A stretch of 15,302 bases of DNA from the NCBI GenBank assembly GCA_946403615.1, contig CAMJAO010000020.1, forward strand, positions 1 through 15,302, in the 5' to 3' direction. Position numbers and translations under genes: made by a program. This document shows, in pieces, positions 8,201 through 15,028 of this stretch. Every line of letters begins with the position of its first letter. The first letter of the stretch is position 1. The notes under the pieces are model-generated. The model saw nothing but the letters and a program-made list of their open reading frames with translations, was not told where the DNA came from and did not search any database. Source of the stretch: an uncultured Prevotellaceae bacterium (GTDB lineage Bacteria > Bacteroidota > Bacteroidia > Bacteroidales > Bacteroidaceae).

Positions 8201-8329
8201 TCGTGCGGGTTCACGTCCTATCTGCAGCACATTCTGGTCTTCCCAGTCATGTACTTGTGCAGTAACCAAAGCGGGTGTAATTGCCATCACCATTATAGCA
8301 ACCGCTTCTTTCCATTTCTTATTCTTCAT
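5222..8329 (-). CDS. Secreted LacZ-type GH2 beta-galactosidase, 1035 aa
   Basis: Full-length LacZ-type architecture. It has a signal peptide (MKNKKWKEAVAIMVMAITPALVTA, cleavage before Q25), a sugar-binding domain (about 55-240, PGDWEVP...VYRRQF...GYSQGSMEPAEF...YLEDQDMWRMAGIHRSI), an Ig-like domain (about 245-375) and a TIM barrel (GVNRHEMDPETG at 393-404, DEADIEEHG). The acid/base is E499 in SLGNEAG and the nucleophile is E603 in TSEYAHVMGN. A second Ig-like domain and a C-terminal Bgal_small_N-type beta-sandwich follow (GRGPQDNYPDRH, PHPQYSGNHDD, about 760-1035). It probably removes terminal beta-galactose in the periplasm. It is unusual in residues 530-548, where NSQSNDSQFTIGNSQLND interrupts a normally conserved barrel loop before VDVISRFYPRTQEEY. 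This stretch is encoded by an AATTGTGAATT repeat and looks inserted. The gene lies third from the visible end of the operon, 135 bases after the multimodular gene. Confidence 0.95.
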   Translation of the reverse strand: MKNKKWKEAVAIMVMAITPALVTAQVHDWEDQNVLQIGREPARAYFMPYGEKAGDRQLSLDGLWKFHWTKTPDEQPEGFFRTDFDDASWSVFPVPGDWEVPPTGYPRYGTPIYSSSGYTFKIDPPRVMGEPKKNYTAYEERNPTGVYRRQFALPAQWQGQEVYLRFGAVSSAFYVWVNGKRAGYSQGSMEPAEFRVTDYLRPGMNQITLEVLKYSDGSYLEDQDMWRMAGIHRSITLYTTPKIRIRDFGVRSLLDNNYEDALLVIHPELSVTGGERGEGCRLEARLYDEAGKMILDSVLTQDAVPMLNLDHKAAIMNDRTPQRGYPKWGWMSAVVKKPKKWSAETPYLYTLRLTLIDSKGKTLEQAETKVGFRQIEIRDGMILVNGKQVRMRGVNRHEMDPETGHVMSEERMLQDILLMKRANINAVRTCHYPNTERWYELCDSIGLYVMDEADIEEHGLRGQLASDPSWAAAWIDRTQRLVIRDRNHPSVIFWSLGNEAGWGTNFALTAAWIHEFDPTRFVHYEGAQGNSQSNDSQFTIGNSQLNDPSCVDVISRFYPRTQEEYLNPGVKDSNMERPENARWERLLSIALDKGDNRPVLTSEYAHVMGNALGNLQEYWNEIYSHPRMAGGFIWEWADEGIFVRRDDGKVMTAYGGDFGDAPNLKAFCLKGIVSSDRQPTPKYEEVKAVYSPVQFMLVGNKVQSVLRDENCQLDDYDIRQTEHDGLIDVSVILKHDTRWAKAGYEICHQQFVINDTWVAKALTNLRKQQMAKKMDASEQTALVREWAERLRPHFFRAPTDNDKGFGNWIAKEWTNEGLNEMRDSIVRPLSIEKTADGNVHGKGTIATLTRHGRILTHYDISAFVDGSIELCARFEPQGELPTLPCMGITFALQKNFQQLTYFGRGPQDNYPDRHASTTIGLWKSTVSDQYVHYPHPQYSGNHDDTAYLQLTDKKGHGWTFSCEGVPFSFTAIPYSQQHLVETAHDCDLTEDPDYIYLHIDAAVMGLGNSSCGPGVLKKYAIEPKEKELRLRITRK
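6695..6742. repeat. AATTGTGAATT-type repeat inside the beta-galactosidase coding region
   Basis: ATTGTGAATT occurs at 6697-6706, 6711-6720 and 6733-6742, and the first two copies share CAATTGTGAATT exactly. Such short CAATTGTGAATT strings are common in intergenic DNA of Bacteroidota and unusual inside a conserved gene. On the coding strand the stretch is read as repeats of NSQ with D, F, T, I and L between them. The likely insert, about 6686-6742, keeps the reading frame. Confidence 0.7.
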
Positions 8330-8410
8330 AGTCGAAAACTATTATTCCCCACTTTTCACCTTTCCCCTCCAATAATTCATCTCTATGCATTAACATATCT
8401 CTCACCTCTC

Positions 8411-8460
8411 ACCTCCAACCTCTTACCTCCAACCTCTTACCTCCAACCTCTTACCTCCGA
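8411..8460. repeat. 14-base tandem repeat (about 3.5 copies) in the spacer before the beta-galactosidase gene
   Basis: The unit ACCTCCAACCTCTT is repeated exactly at 8411-8424, 8425-8438 and 8439-8452, then a partial copy ACCTCCGA ends at 8460. Degenerate CTCACCTCTC precedes it. The array lies 4 bases past the stop codon of the multimodular hydrolase and about 80 bases before the beta-galactosidase start. On the transcribed (minus-strand sense) copy each unit shows GGAGGT. The rest of the 135-base spacer (8330-8410) shows no other structure I can support. Confidence 0.85.
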
Positions 8461-8464
8461 AAAA

Positions 8465-11400
8465 TCATTCCACCGTCATCGCGTCAAACAGCATTCCCTC
8501 CAATCCTTCACCGCTCACAACCACATGGTATGTGCCGGCGTTGATTTGCGTGCCGGTCGTGATGCTGGTCATCTTGCGTTTGGTCTTTTTTGCCTGAGTC
8601 TGTTGGAAGGTGATATCATCATCTTTATAGACCACGCCTTTCGCATCGGTGATGCGTACATGCAATTGCCGTGCTTTTTCGGGGTTGTAGTATTTCCAGC
8701 GGATGGCATAAACTCGTGCCACACCTACTTGGAAATCCCATTCCATCCGTCCTTTCACGCTACGTCCTTCCACCTCTATCCCTCGCTCCGATTTCGGTGG
8801 CAACAACTCATCGGGCATCTTCACCACAATGTCTTTATTGAAATCTGCCCACATCGATGCAGAGTAGTTCTCTTTCCCCTCAAAACGATTCTCCTGTCCC
8901 GTACTCCTTACTTCTTGCTCCTTGATGGCCACAGCAATTCCTGAAATCATTGCCTGACCTGCTTTCACTTTGGGGAAGTTAATGACTATCTCACCCTGCT
9001 GGTTGTCCACCTCAATGACCCGCTTATATGGTTTTCCATAATGAGCTTGTGCCCAGATGTCAAGGTCACGGATAACTGTCTGTCCGTTGACCGCCACATC
9101 AAACAACCGCAATCCTTCGGCATCGGCCTGACGATACCACGGCTCGATGAAATACAACTCAATGCGGTAATGCCCAGGTTTGGCAGGGAAATGATAACTG
9201 AGATGATGCCGACCGAAACGGCTGCTCTTGAACAATGTCGATGACAAGGAGTCATTCCACGTCTGTGAGGTCTGATAGGGTGACACGCCCTCAAACCGCT
9301 CTCCCCAGGAGTGCGACCAACGGGTGTTGTCTTGCGACCACAATTGCCCGTGCCGGTCTGTATAATCATCACCGCCGCAGTTTATTCGATATAAATACTG
9401 ATAACCGTCAGCACCTTGCAGAATGTCCTCGTCAATGCTACTGACTGCGGATGCTATCGGCTGCGGATTATAATGACGCTGATACATGTAATAAGCGTCG
9501 GTGGGTTGTTCCCAAATGGTAAACAGACCTTTGTAGTTGAACGGACCGGTTTTGTCGACACGTCGCAATGCCTCATCTGGCTGACGGCGGCCTGGGTTGT
9601 CATGACTTACAAGCAACCACAGGAATTGCCCGCAGATGCTGTCTTTTACGCTCTCTGCCAGACGGACTTTCTTGCCGAGCAGTTCACAGAATCCTTCTTC
9701 GGTATAGCCTTCTCCTGTATGGTTGCCGATGGTGCGCCAAGCGCCGTACTCGCCGTTGAGCAACTGCTCGGGTCGTTTCATCTCATTGCCGTAGTTGTCG
9801 ATGTCGCCGCCATAGGTGCCGCTCCAGTTCTGTACCACATCCCAGTCGGTGCCCTCACCGCCATTACAGGTGGTGATAAGACGCTGACTGCCGCACCGAG
9901 GATCCATCTTGCGGATGATATCGCAGCACTCACGCGCAAAATCGGCTGGCAAGGTGCTCTCGTTCTGCAAACCCCACAAAATGATGGAGGGGGAGTTGCG
10001 GCGCTCTTTTACCCATTGGCGCAAATGGCGCTTGAAACTCTCACGGAATTCGGGCGTGTCGTACCAGATATGGGCGGAGAACTGAGGCCACCACAAGATA
10101 CCCTCTTTGTCCCACAGTTCTTGATAGTGCAGGTTATGGGGCTGATGCCCATCGCGGAACGCGTTAAATCCCGCGTCTTTCACCATCTTCACACGGGCCT
10201 CTATCTGCTCGTTACTGAAAGCATGACTCTGCCCGAACTCGTGTTCATATTCGCATACACCATTGATGAACACAGGTTGTCCGTTCAAAATAAAGCGTTG
10301 GTCGCCGTCATCCCGGGTCTTGGGCCATGAGGTGCTGCAAATGCCGTAAGGCGTTGCAATGCTCTCCGTGGCTTTTCCGTCACGTTTTACAATGGTGTTG
10401 ACGGTATATAAATAGGGATGGTCGGTGCTCCACAAATGCGGTGAATCAAGCTCTGCCGACTGTCGGATAATCTTTGTCTCTCCTGCGGCTATGGTCATCT
10501 TTTCTGTCAATCTGATGACCTGCTTTCCGCTCTTGTCGCTCAATTTATTGATGAGTTCAATATCGACTCGTTCGTTGCTGTAGTTCTTCACTTCGGACTC
10601 TACCCATAGGCTGTCACAAGAGGCATTGTTCCACACATGAACGCCAAAAGGCTCGATGCGAACGGCATCGGTCACCTCCAATACCACGGGACGGAAGATG
10701 CCAAACGGCTGACTGCCCTCGCTGAATCCCCATTCGCTGCTGCATCCGCCACATACCCATGGCATGTCTGTGATGCCCGCAGGGTGCGACACTTTTACCG
10801 TCAGTTCGTTTTCTCCTACAAAATGGAGGTACGGTGTCACATCAATGGTCTCAGTGGTACGCCCGATGTCATAACGCCCCATAGCATGACCGTTCAACGA
10901 TATATCGGCATATGTGCCCACTCCCTCAAAGCGGATAAAGGCGCGCTTCCCTTCTGCTATGTGGGTAGTGAACGTTTTCTTGCAAACAGCATCGCCGTGC
11001 AGATTGCCATGCTCCAGTTGTACGGCTCCGTAATAATCGTCGAGATTGAAGGGCACATCATTGTGGAAGGTTTTTCCTTCGAATGTGATTTCCCAATCAT
11101 CGTTCAGATTCTCCGTTATCCGATGTCCGGTGGCTTCTGGTTGGGGAAATCTTACCTCGCTCTTTCCTAAATGCCGACTGGTGGCAACTGCGATGCCCCT
11201 TTGCCCGGCTTCATTCACAGCACAGTAGAAATGATAGACTGTGCCTTCGTGATTGACCACACAACTCTTGTGTGCAAACTGGTTGTCGAAGGGCTTGGAA
11301 GGTATAATCAAGTCTTCGCCTTCCCAGTCGGTCCAGTGTACGAGGTCATAACTGGCGGCGAAAGTGTTGAAGGCATTGTATTCGCGTGTCGGATTATAGG

Positions 11401-12295
11401 CCGAGAAATAATACATCACCCATACGTCGCCCATTCTCACTATTTGGGCATCGCCAGTGATGGTTCCGTCGGTGTCATGGGCAAAGACCGGGTTGTCGGC
11501 ATAACGTGTCCATCGTTTCATGTCTTTGGAGAGGGCGATGCCGATACGCTCGCCCTTGGGATGGCTCTCGTCTTTGCCGCCGGCATTGTAAAACATGACA
11601 AAGGGATAGTTCTCGTAGCCTTTCACCCGTTCCCGTTTGTCTTTTATCCAATAGACGGTGCTCTTATATTGTGTCAGTTGTTCCCACCACTGTGCGTCCT
11701 TGTCATTGTAACTCATCAATGGCGTTTTCAGTGTCTCCCACGGATGTGCGGTGCTGATGTCGCCTGTGGTTGAGGCCAGCCCGATGCTCAGTGGCGCGTT
11801 TACAGCCTCATAGCCGGTTCCCTTACCACCGATGTATGTCATCCAATGCCGTCCCTTATATGTTTGCATCACATAACTGCCGCCCCATTCATAATCTATC
11901 AGCGCGGGAAACCCTCCCCGTTGGTTGTCGTCCCACATCGAAGTCTCATTCCCCTCATGCATGGTTGATAGGCTAAGAGTTCTCCCCGTTATCTCCCAAT
12001 GCAGCAAATCGTCGCTTTGGGCCAACCACGTCTCATAACCGCGACCGTCGGTCCCGTCTTTTCCGTCATAGCAAACGAAGGTCATATACCATTTGCCCCC
12101 TTCGCGATAGACCGTCGGACAATCATATTTATGGTAATTGTCTGTAGGTGCAACCACTAACCCGTATTTATAAGGCGTGAGTGATGCCTCATAGATTTCT
12201 TGCATCCGTGCCGGCGGCACAGATTGCCCCATGATTGACAAACATCCCGTCAACCATCCTATAATTGTTAATAATATGGTATAATATCTTCTCAT
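8465..12295 (-). CDS. Multimodular glycoside hydrolase: GH43/GH137-like propeller, GH2 module and malectin-like module, 1276 aa
   Basis: An N-terminal signal (MRRYYTILLTIIGWLTGCLSIMGQ) contains LTGC, so it could be a lipoprotein, though cleavage before Q24 is also plausible. Residues about 40-380 form a propeller-type module with repeated WYMTFV, HWMTYIGG, RIGIALSKDMKRWTRYADNPVF, DVWVMYYFS and blade-end SYDLVHWTDW motifs. Candidate acids include D58 (KYDCPTVYREG) and D282 (TGDAQIV). Residues about 395-545 are a GH2 sugar-binding domain, 550-655 Ig-like and 665-945 a TIM barrel. The acid/base is E779 in GLQNES and the nucleophile E849 in LNGEYG. Residues about 968-1125 (YRINCGGDDYTD, HYRIELYFIEPW, FDVAVNGQTVI) resemble malectin, and a last beta domain runs to the end. 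The order resembles the reported GH137-GH2 enzyme BT0996 of Bacteroides thetaiotaomicron, but I cannot confirm the propeller family. Two linked cleavages on one side chain are inferred. Confidence 0.88.
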   Translation of the reverse strand: MRRYYTILLTIIGWLTGCLSIMGQSVPPARMQEIYEASLTPYKYGLVVAPTDNYHKYDCPTVYREGGKWYMTFVCYDGKDGTDGRGYETWLAQSDDLLHWEITGRTLSLSTMHEGNETSMWDDNQRGGFPALIDYEWGGSYVMQTYKGRHWMTYIGGKGTGYEAVNAPLSIGLASTTGDISTAHPWETLKTPLMSYNDKDAQWWEQLTQYKSTVYWIKDKRERVKGYENYPFVMFYNAGGKDESHPKGERIGIALSKDMKRWTRYADNPVFAHDTDGTITGDAQIVRMGDVWVMYYFSAYNPTREYNAFNTFAASYDLVHWTDWEGEDLIIPSKPFDNQFAHKSCVVNHEGTVYHFYCAVNEAGQRGIAVATSRHLGKSEVRFPQPEATGHRITENLNDDWEITFEGKTFHNDVPFNLDDYYGAVQLEHGNLHGDAVCKKTFTTHIAEGKRAFIRFEGVGTYADISLNGHAMGRYDIGRTTETIDVTPYLHFVGENELTVKVSHPAGITDMPWVCGGCSSEWGFSEGSQPFGIFRPVVLEVTDAVRIEPFGVHVWNNASCDSLWVESEVKNYSNERVDIELINKLSDKSGKQVIRLTEKMTIAAGETKIIRQSAELDSPHLWSTDHPYLYTVNTIVKRDGKATESIATPYGICSTSWPKTRDDGDQRFILNGQPVFINGVCEYEHEFGQSHAFSNEQIEARVKMVKDAGFNAFRDGHQPHNLHYQELWDKEGILWWPQFSAHIWYDTPEFRESFKRHLRQWVKERRNSPSIILWGLQNESTLPADFARECCDIIRKMDPRCGSQRLITTCNGGEGTDWDVVQNWSGTYGGDIDNYGNEMKRPEQLLNGEYGAWRTIGNHTGEGYTEEGFCELLGKKVRLAESVKDSICGQFLWLLVSHDNPGRRQPDEALRRVDKTGPFNYKGLFTIWEQPTDAYYMYQRHYNPQPIASAVSSIDEDILQGADGYQYLYRINCGGDDYTDRHGQLWSQDNTRWSHSWGERFEGVSPYQTSQTWNDSLSSTLFKSSRFGRHHLSYHFPAKPGHYRIELYFIEPWYRQADAEGLRLFDVAVNGQTVIRDLDIWAQAHYGKPYKRVIEVDNQQGEIVINFPKVKAGQAMISGIAVAIKEQEVRSTGQENRFEGKENYSASMWADFNKDIVVKMPDELLPPKSERGIEVEGRSVKGRMEWDFQVGVARVYAIRWKYYNPEKARQLHVRITDAKGVVYKDDDITFQQTQAKKTKRKMTSITTGTQINAGTYHVVVSGEGLEGMLFDAMTVE

Positions 12296-12310
12296 AGTAG
12301 TGCTAATTAC

Positions 12311-12342
12311 TCCCCTCTCTGGGAGGGGACAAGGGTGGGGCT
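12311..12342. repeat. GC-rich dispersed-type repeat with a short stem in the 58-base spacer
   Basis: TCCCCTC (12311-12317) and GAGGGGA (12323-12329) are perfect inverted arms around a 5-base loop, followed by CAAGGGTGGGGCT. This pattern of a C-rich stem plus a GGGTGGGGCT tail looks like repeats widely scattered in intergenic DNA of Bacteroidota. It lies between the hexuronidase-type gene and the multimodular gene. No T-run follows in either direction, so I do not call it a terminator. A role as a partial attenuator within the operon is possible. Confidence 0.55.
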
Positions 12343-12353
12343 AATCGAGCTTT

Positions 12354-15005
12354 CTAATTAAACAACCAGTCCACCTCATCGCCAGCCCCTTGCAGCCCGG
12401 CGTCTCTTGGCTTCAAATCTGTTTCGGTGAATCCTGCCACCATGATGATGCCTTTCGGTAAAATGATGGTATGATGTCCGGCGGGGAAATGGTAACTGTG
12501 AATATTCACGGTCGGCATGCCGGTCATGTTGATGGCGTTGGTGATGACCGCCTCGGCCTGACCATATTCATTGCCGGTGGCGTCGGTCTCCAATTTCGGT
12601 ACTTTTGCCCATTTAGGGTCGTCGTCGATGAAGAATCCTACCAGCATCTGTACAGGTCGTTTGGCCGTAAAGACCACTGCGGTACCTTTGATTCGGGTGG
12701 TGTCACGATTCAAGACCAATGCGTCTAACCCTTCCAGCTCAGGAGCGATAGAGTCGATTCGCTCCTCGCGGTTCTCATAGAGCAGCGCGCCTTTTTTCAA
12801 TGGCACCATCGCGGCTGTCGCTGATGAAGGTGAAATGACCGACTCTGGCGAACAGGCGCGTATTACCACGATGTCTTTCGGCACAGTCACTTTCTTGACC
12901 TCCGCCGGTGTCGCTGCTTTCTGTGGATGCCGCAGCTTCTCTGTGTTGACTTTCAGATTGGTCAATTCCTCCTCATACACCGGCAGCATCTCCTCCCATG
13001 TCTTGAAACGGCCATTGTCGCCGCCCACGGGAATGCGGCGTTGAGCAGTCTGCATCGAGTTGGCATACAAATAGTGGTCACGGGTCAATTGTGTCAACTG
13101 ACGCCAAAATACCACGCTTTTTTCCAAATAATAGGCGGCAGTGTCAAGACATGCGACGTCTTTTGTCCATTTGTAGTCCAATACTTGTTCGGCGGCAAGC
13201 ACTTTGGCGGAGAACGACTGTGCAAATGCGCGGTAACACTGGATATCGTTTTTCAATCGTGCAAACTCCTCTTGATTCTTCGTAACGCTATTCTCAGCCT
13301 GTAAAATGGCTAACAGCGCGTTTTCTCCATGATGACGGCATTGCTCGATGATATCCAAAGGCAATTCTCCCTGATGTGCCTCTCCTTTGTGCTTTTTCTC
13401 AACATATTCAATGAGTTTTTCGCCTTGTGGACCGCAACTCTCGTAAAAACCAGGATAGATGGTATATTTGTAGGGGTTGACCAATTGCGACATCTTCATG
13501 CCCAAAAGCAAGGTCTGGCGGTTGCCCTCGGTAATGCCGAAACGGCGTATCAATTTCGGGGCTATCTCGCCCGACTCGTCGTAAGCGCGTAATATCTGCT
13601 GTGCAGCTGCTATGTCGCAACCAAACTTCCGCATGATGGCTGCTACCCAATATACGGTATCATCGCCTCGGCGACTGCTCCACGCATAACGTCCCCAAGC
13701 CCGGTACCACATCTCGTCGCGGTCTATCTGCAACAGTCGGCGACCGTCTATAGTCTTGTCAGCGCTGTAAGGCCAGTCCCAATACGAGGCTTGAGGATAG
13801 AGGTGCAAACCGCCAGCTCCGTGTACACGATGCATAGCCTGCACGGCTTTCTCCACGAAGGCGGGCGATGACCATCGCCAAGGCTCCAGATTGGCCAGTA
13901 TATGAACATTGCTGATGTGCAAAGGAGCAGCGGCAGACAACTGGCGTTGTGTCTCGCCCCAAGGACCGCCAGGTTCATAGGTGGTCAATGATTCGCCGTT
14001 GTATTTCGTCATCGTGTAGATATTGGGATAGAGAGGCAATGACTTTGCCAGCACGGCTGGTCCGTCGGTATCGTGTGAACGGAGGATAATAGGAGGCTGG
14101 TCAGTGCGTCCCGAGGCTCTCAGTCCGTCTTGGATGCCGGGAATGATGGTCTCGGTCATCCAACGGATATCTGTGTCTAAACCCGACATGGCTTCGCCCA
14201 AACATACCAGAAAGCCCACATTAGGGTATTTTTGCACAAAGGCGGCGATACTCTTTCGTGTATAGTCTGCGATAAGTGGTGTGATGGGACGGTTGCGGTC
14301 TTGTGTCTTCAATCCGTAGTGGTCGGCGAAGGGCTTCGACACGATGATGTTGTAGAACATCTGTATGACCCGGATGCCGCGGCGGTCGGCCTCGGTGGTG
14401 AGGAAGGTGAACATTTCCTGGTTTCTCTGCATCGTAGCGTCGTCCACCTCAGGAGCAAACGGATAGTCATCCAATTTTACCAACGAGGCGAAGGGATGGC
14501 CGTTCCATAGATATACCGCATTGAAGTTATTCTGTGCCAAAATGTCTAAATATTTGACCCACAAATCTTTATCGTAAAACCATGGAAAATTTTCAGGCGT
14601 ATAAGGGTATTCATATACACGATGACCTGGCAGGTATTCTGTCTTCTGAAGTCCGACGCAAGCGCCGCGAAGTTTCATTTCTGGCGCCTCTCTTACACTC
14701 GATAGTATGCGTAAAGTAGGATCTATCTCATAACATTCTATCAGTTTGTTTACGCCATAAATACACCCCGTGGCGTCATTGCCCTTGATGCTGATGAATT
14801 TTCCCTCATGCTCGATACTGAAACCCTCGGCTGGACCTTGGTTTACAATATCTATCTCGATGGTGAAATCACCCTCTATCTTTTGCAATAACCCGGCGGC
14901 ATACTCCGTCTGAGGGGTATGTTTCTTGATGGTCACTTTCCTTTTTCCTTCTATAGGCACAAATGCCAATAGACAACATAATAAAACAAATGCTCTTACC
15001 TTCAT
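12354..15005 (-). CDS. Secreted alpha-hexuronidase-like glycoside hydrolase (possible alpha-galacturonidase), 883 aa
   Basis: It has a signal peptide (MKVRAFVLLCCLLAFVPIEG). Residues about 25-100 form a small alpha/beta domain (TEYAAGLLQKI, GFSIEHEGKFISIKGNDATGCIYGVNKLIE) like the N-terminal domain of GH20, GH67 and GH115 enzymes. A TIM-barrel segment follows (MKLRGACVG, NNFNAVYLWNGHPFASL, RRGIRVIQMFYNIIV, VGFLVCLGEAMSG, NVHILANLEPWRW, LHLYPQASYWDWPYS). Candidate catalytic acids are E271 (CLGEAMSG), E338 (YNGESL) and E374 (ANLEPWRW), but I cannot assign them. A helical region (about 450-690) and a C-terminal beta domain (about 720-883, TVNIHSYHFPAGHHTIILPKG) follow. My recollection is that relatives are often annotated as alpha-D-galacturonidase, which I cannot verify here. 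The known role of similar layouts is release of alpha-linked uronic acids. The gene lies 23 bases after the rhamnosidase-like gene and 58 before the multimodular one. Confidence 0.75.
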   Translation of the reverse strand: MKVRAFVLLCCLLAFVPIEGKRKVTIKKHTPQTEYAAGLLQKIEGDFTIEIDIVNQGPAEGFSIEHEGKFISIKGNDATGCIYGVNKLIECYEIDPTLRILSSVREAPEMKLRGACVGLQKTEYLPGHRVYEYPYTPENFPWFYDKDLWVKYLDILAQNNFNAVYLWNGHPFASLVKLDDYPFAPEVDDATMQRNQEMFTFLTTEADRRGIRVIQMFYNIIVSKPFADHYGLKTQDRNRPITPLIADYTRKSIAAFVQKYPNVGFLVCLGEAMSGLDTDIRWMTETIIPGIQDGLRASGRTDQPPIILRSHDTDGPAVLAKSLPLYPNIYTMTKYNGESLTTYEPGGPWGETQRQLSAAAPLHISNVHILANLEPWRWSSPAFVEKAVQAMHRVHGAGGLHLYPQASYWDWPYSADKTIDGRRLLQIDRDEMWYRAWGRYAWSSRRGDDTVYWVAAIMRKFGCDIAAAQQILRAYDESGEIAPKLIRRFGITEGNRQTLLLGMKMSQLVNPYKYTIYPGFYESCGPQGEKLIEYVEKKHKGEAHQGELPLDIIEQCRHHGENALLAILQAENSVTKNQEEFARLKNDIQCYRAFAQSFSAKVLAAEQVLDYKWTKDVACLDTAAYYLEKSVVFWRQLTQLTRDHYLYANSMQTAQRRIPVGGDNGRFKTWEEMLPVYEEELTNLKVNTEKLRHPQKAATPAEVKKVTVPKDIVVIRACSPESVISPSSATAAMVPLKKGALLYENREERIDSIAPELEGLDALVLNRDTTRIKGTAVVFTAKRPVQMLVGFFIDDDPKWAKVPKLETDATGNEYGQAEAVITNAINMTGMPTVNIHSYHFPAGHHTIILPKGIIMVAGFTETDLKPRDAGLQGAGDEVDWLFN

Positions 15006-15028
15006 ATCATGAACAATTGGCTTATCTA

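Noticed and set aside
8159..8944. Plus-strand open frame crossing the 8330-8464 spacer
   Set aside because: It spans the ends of two real minus-strand genes and translates the tandem repeat into low-complexity sequence, so it is a by-product.
9416..10330. Plus-strand open frame of 304 codons
   Set aside because: It is antisense to the conserved GH2 barrel of the multimodular enzyme, shows no recognisable motif, and has no start context or neighbours on that strand.
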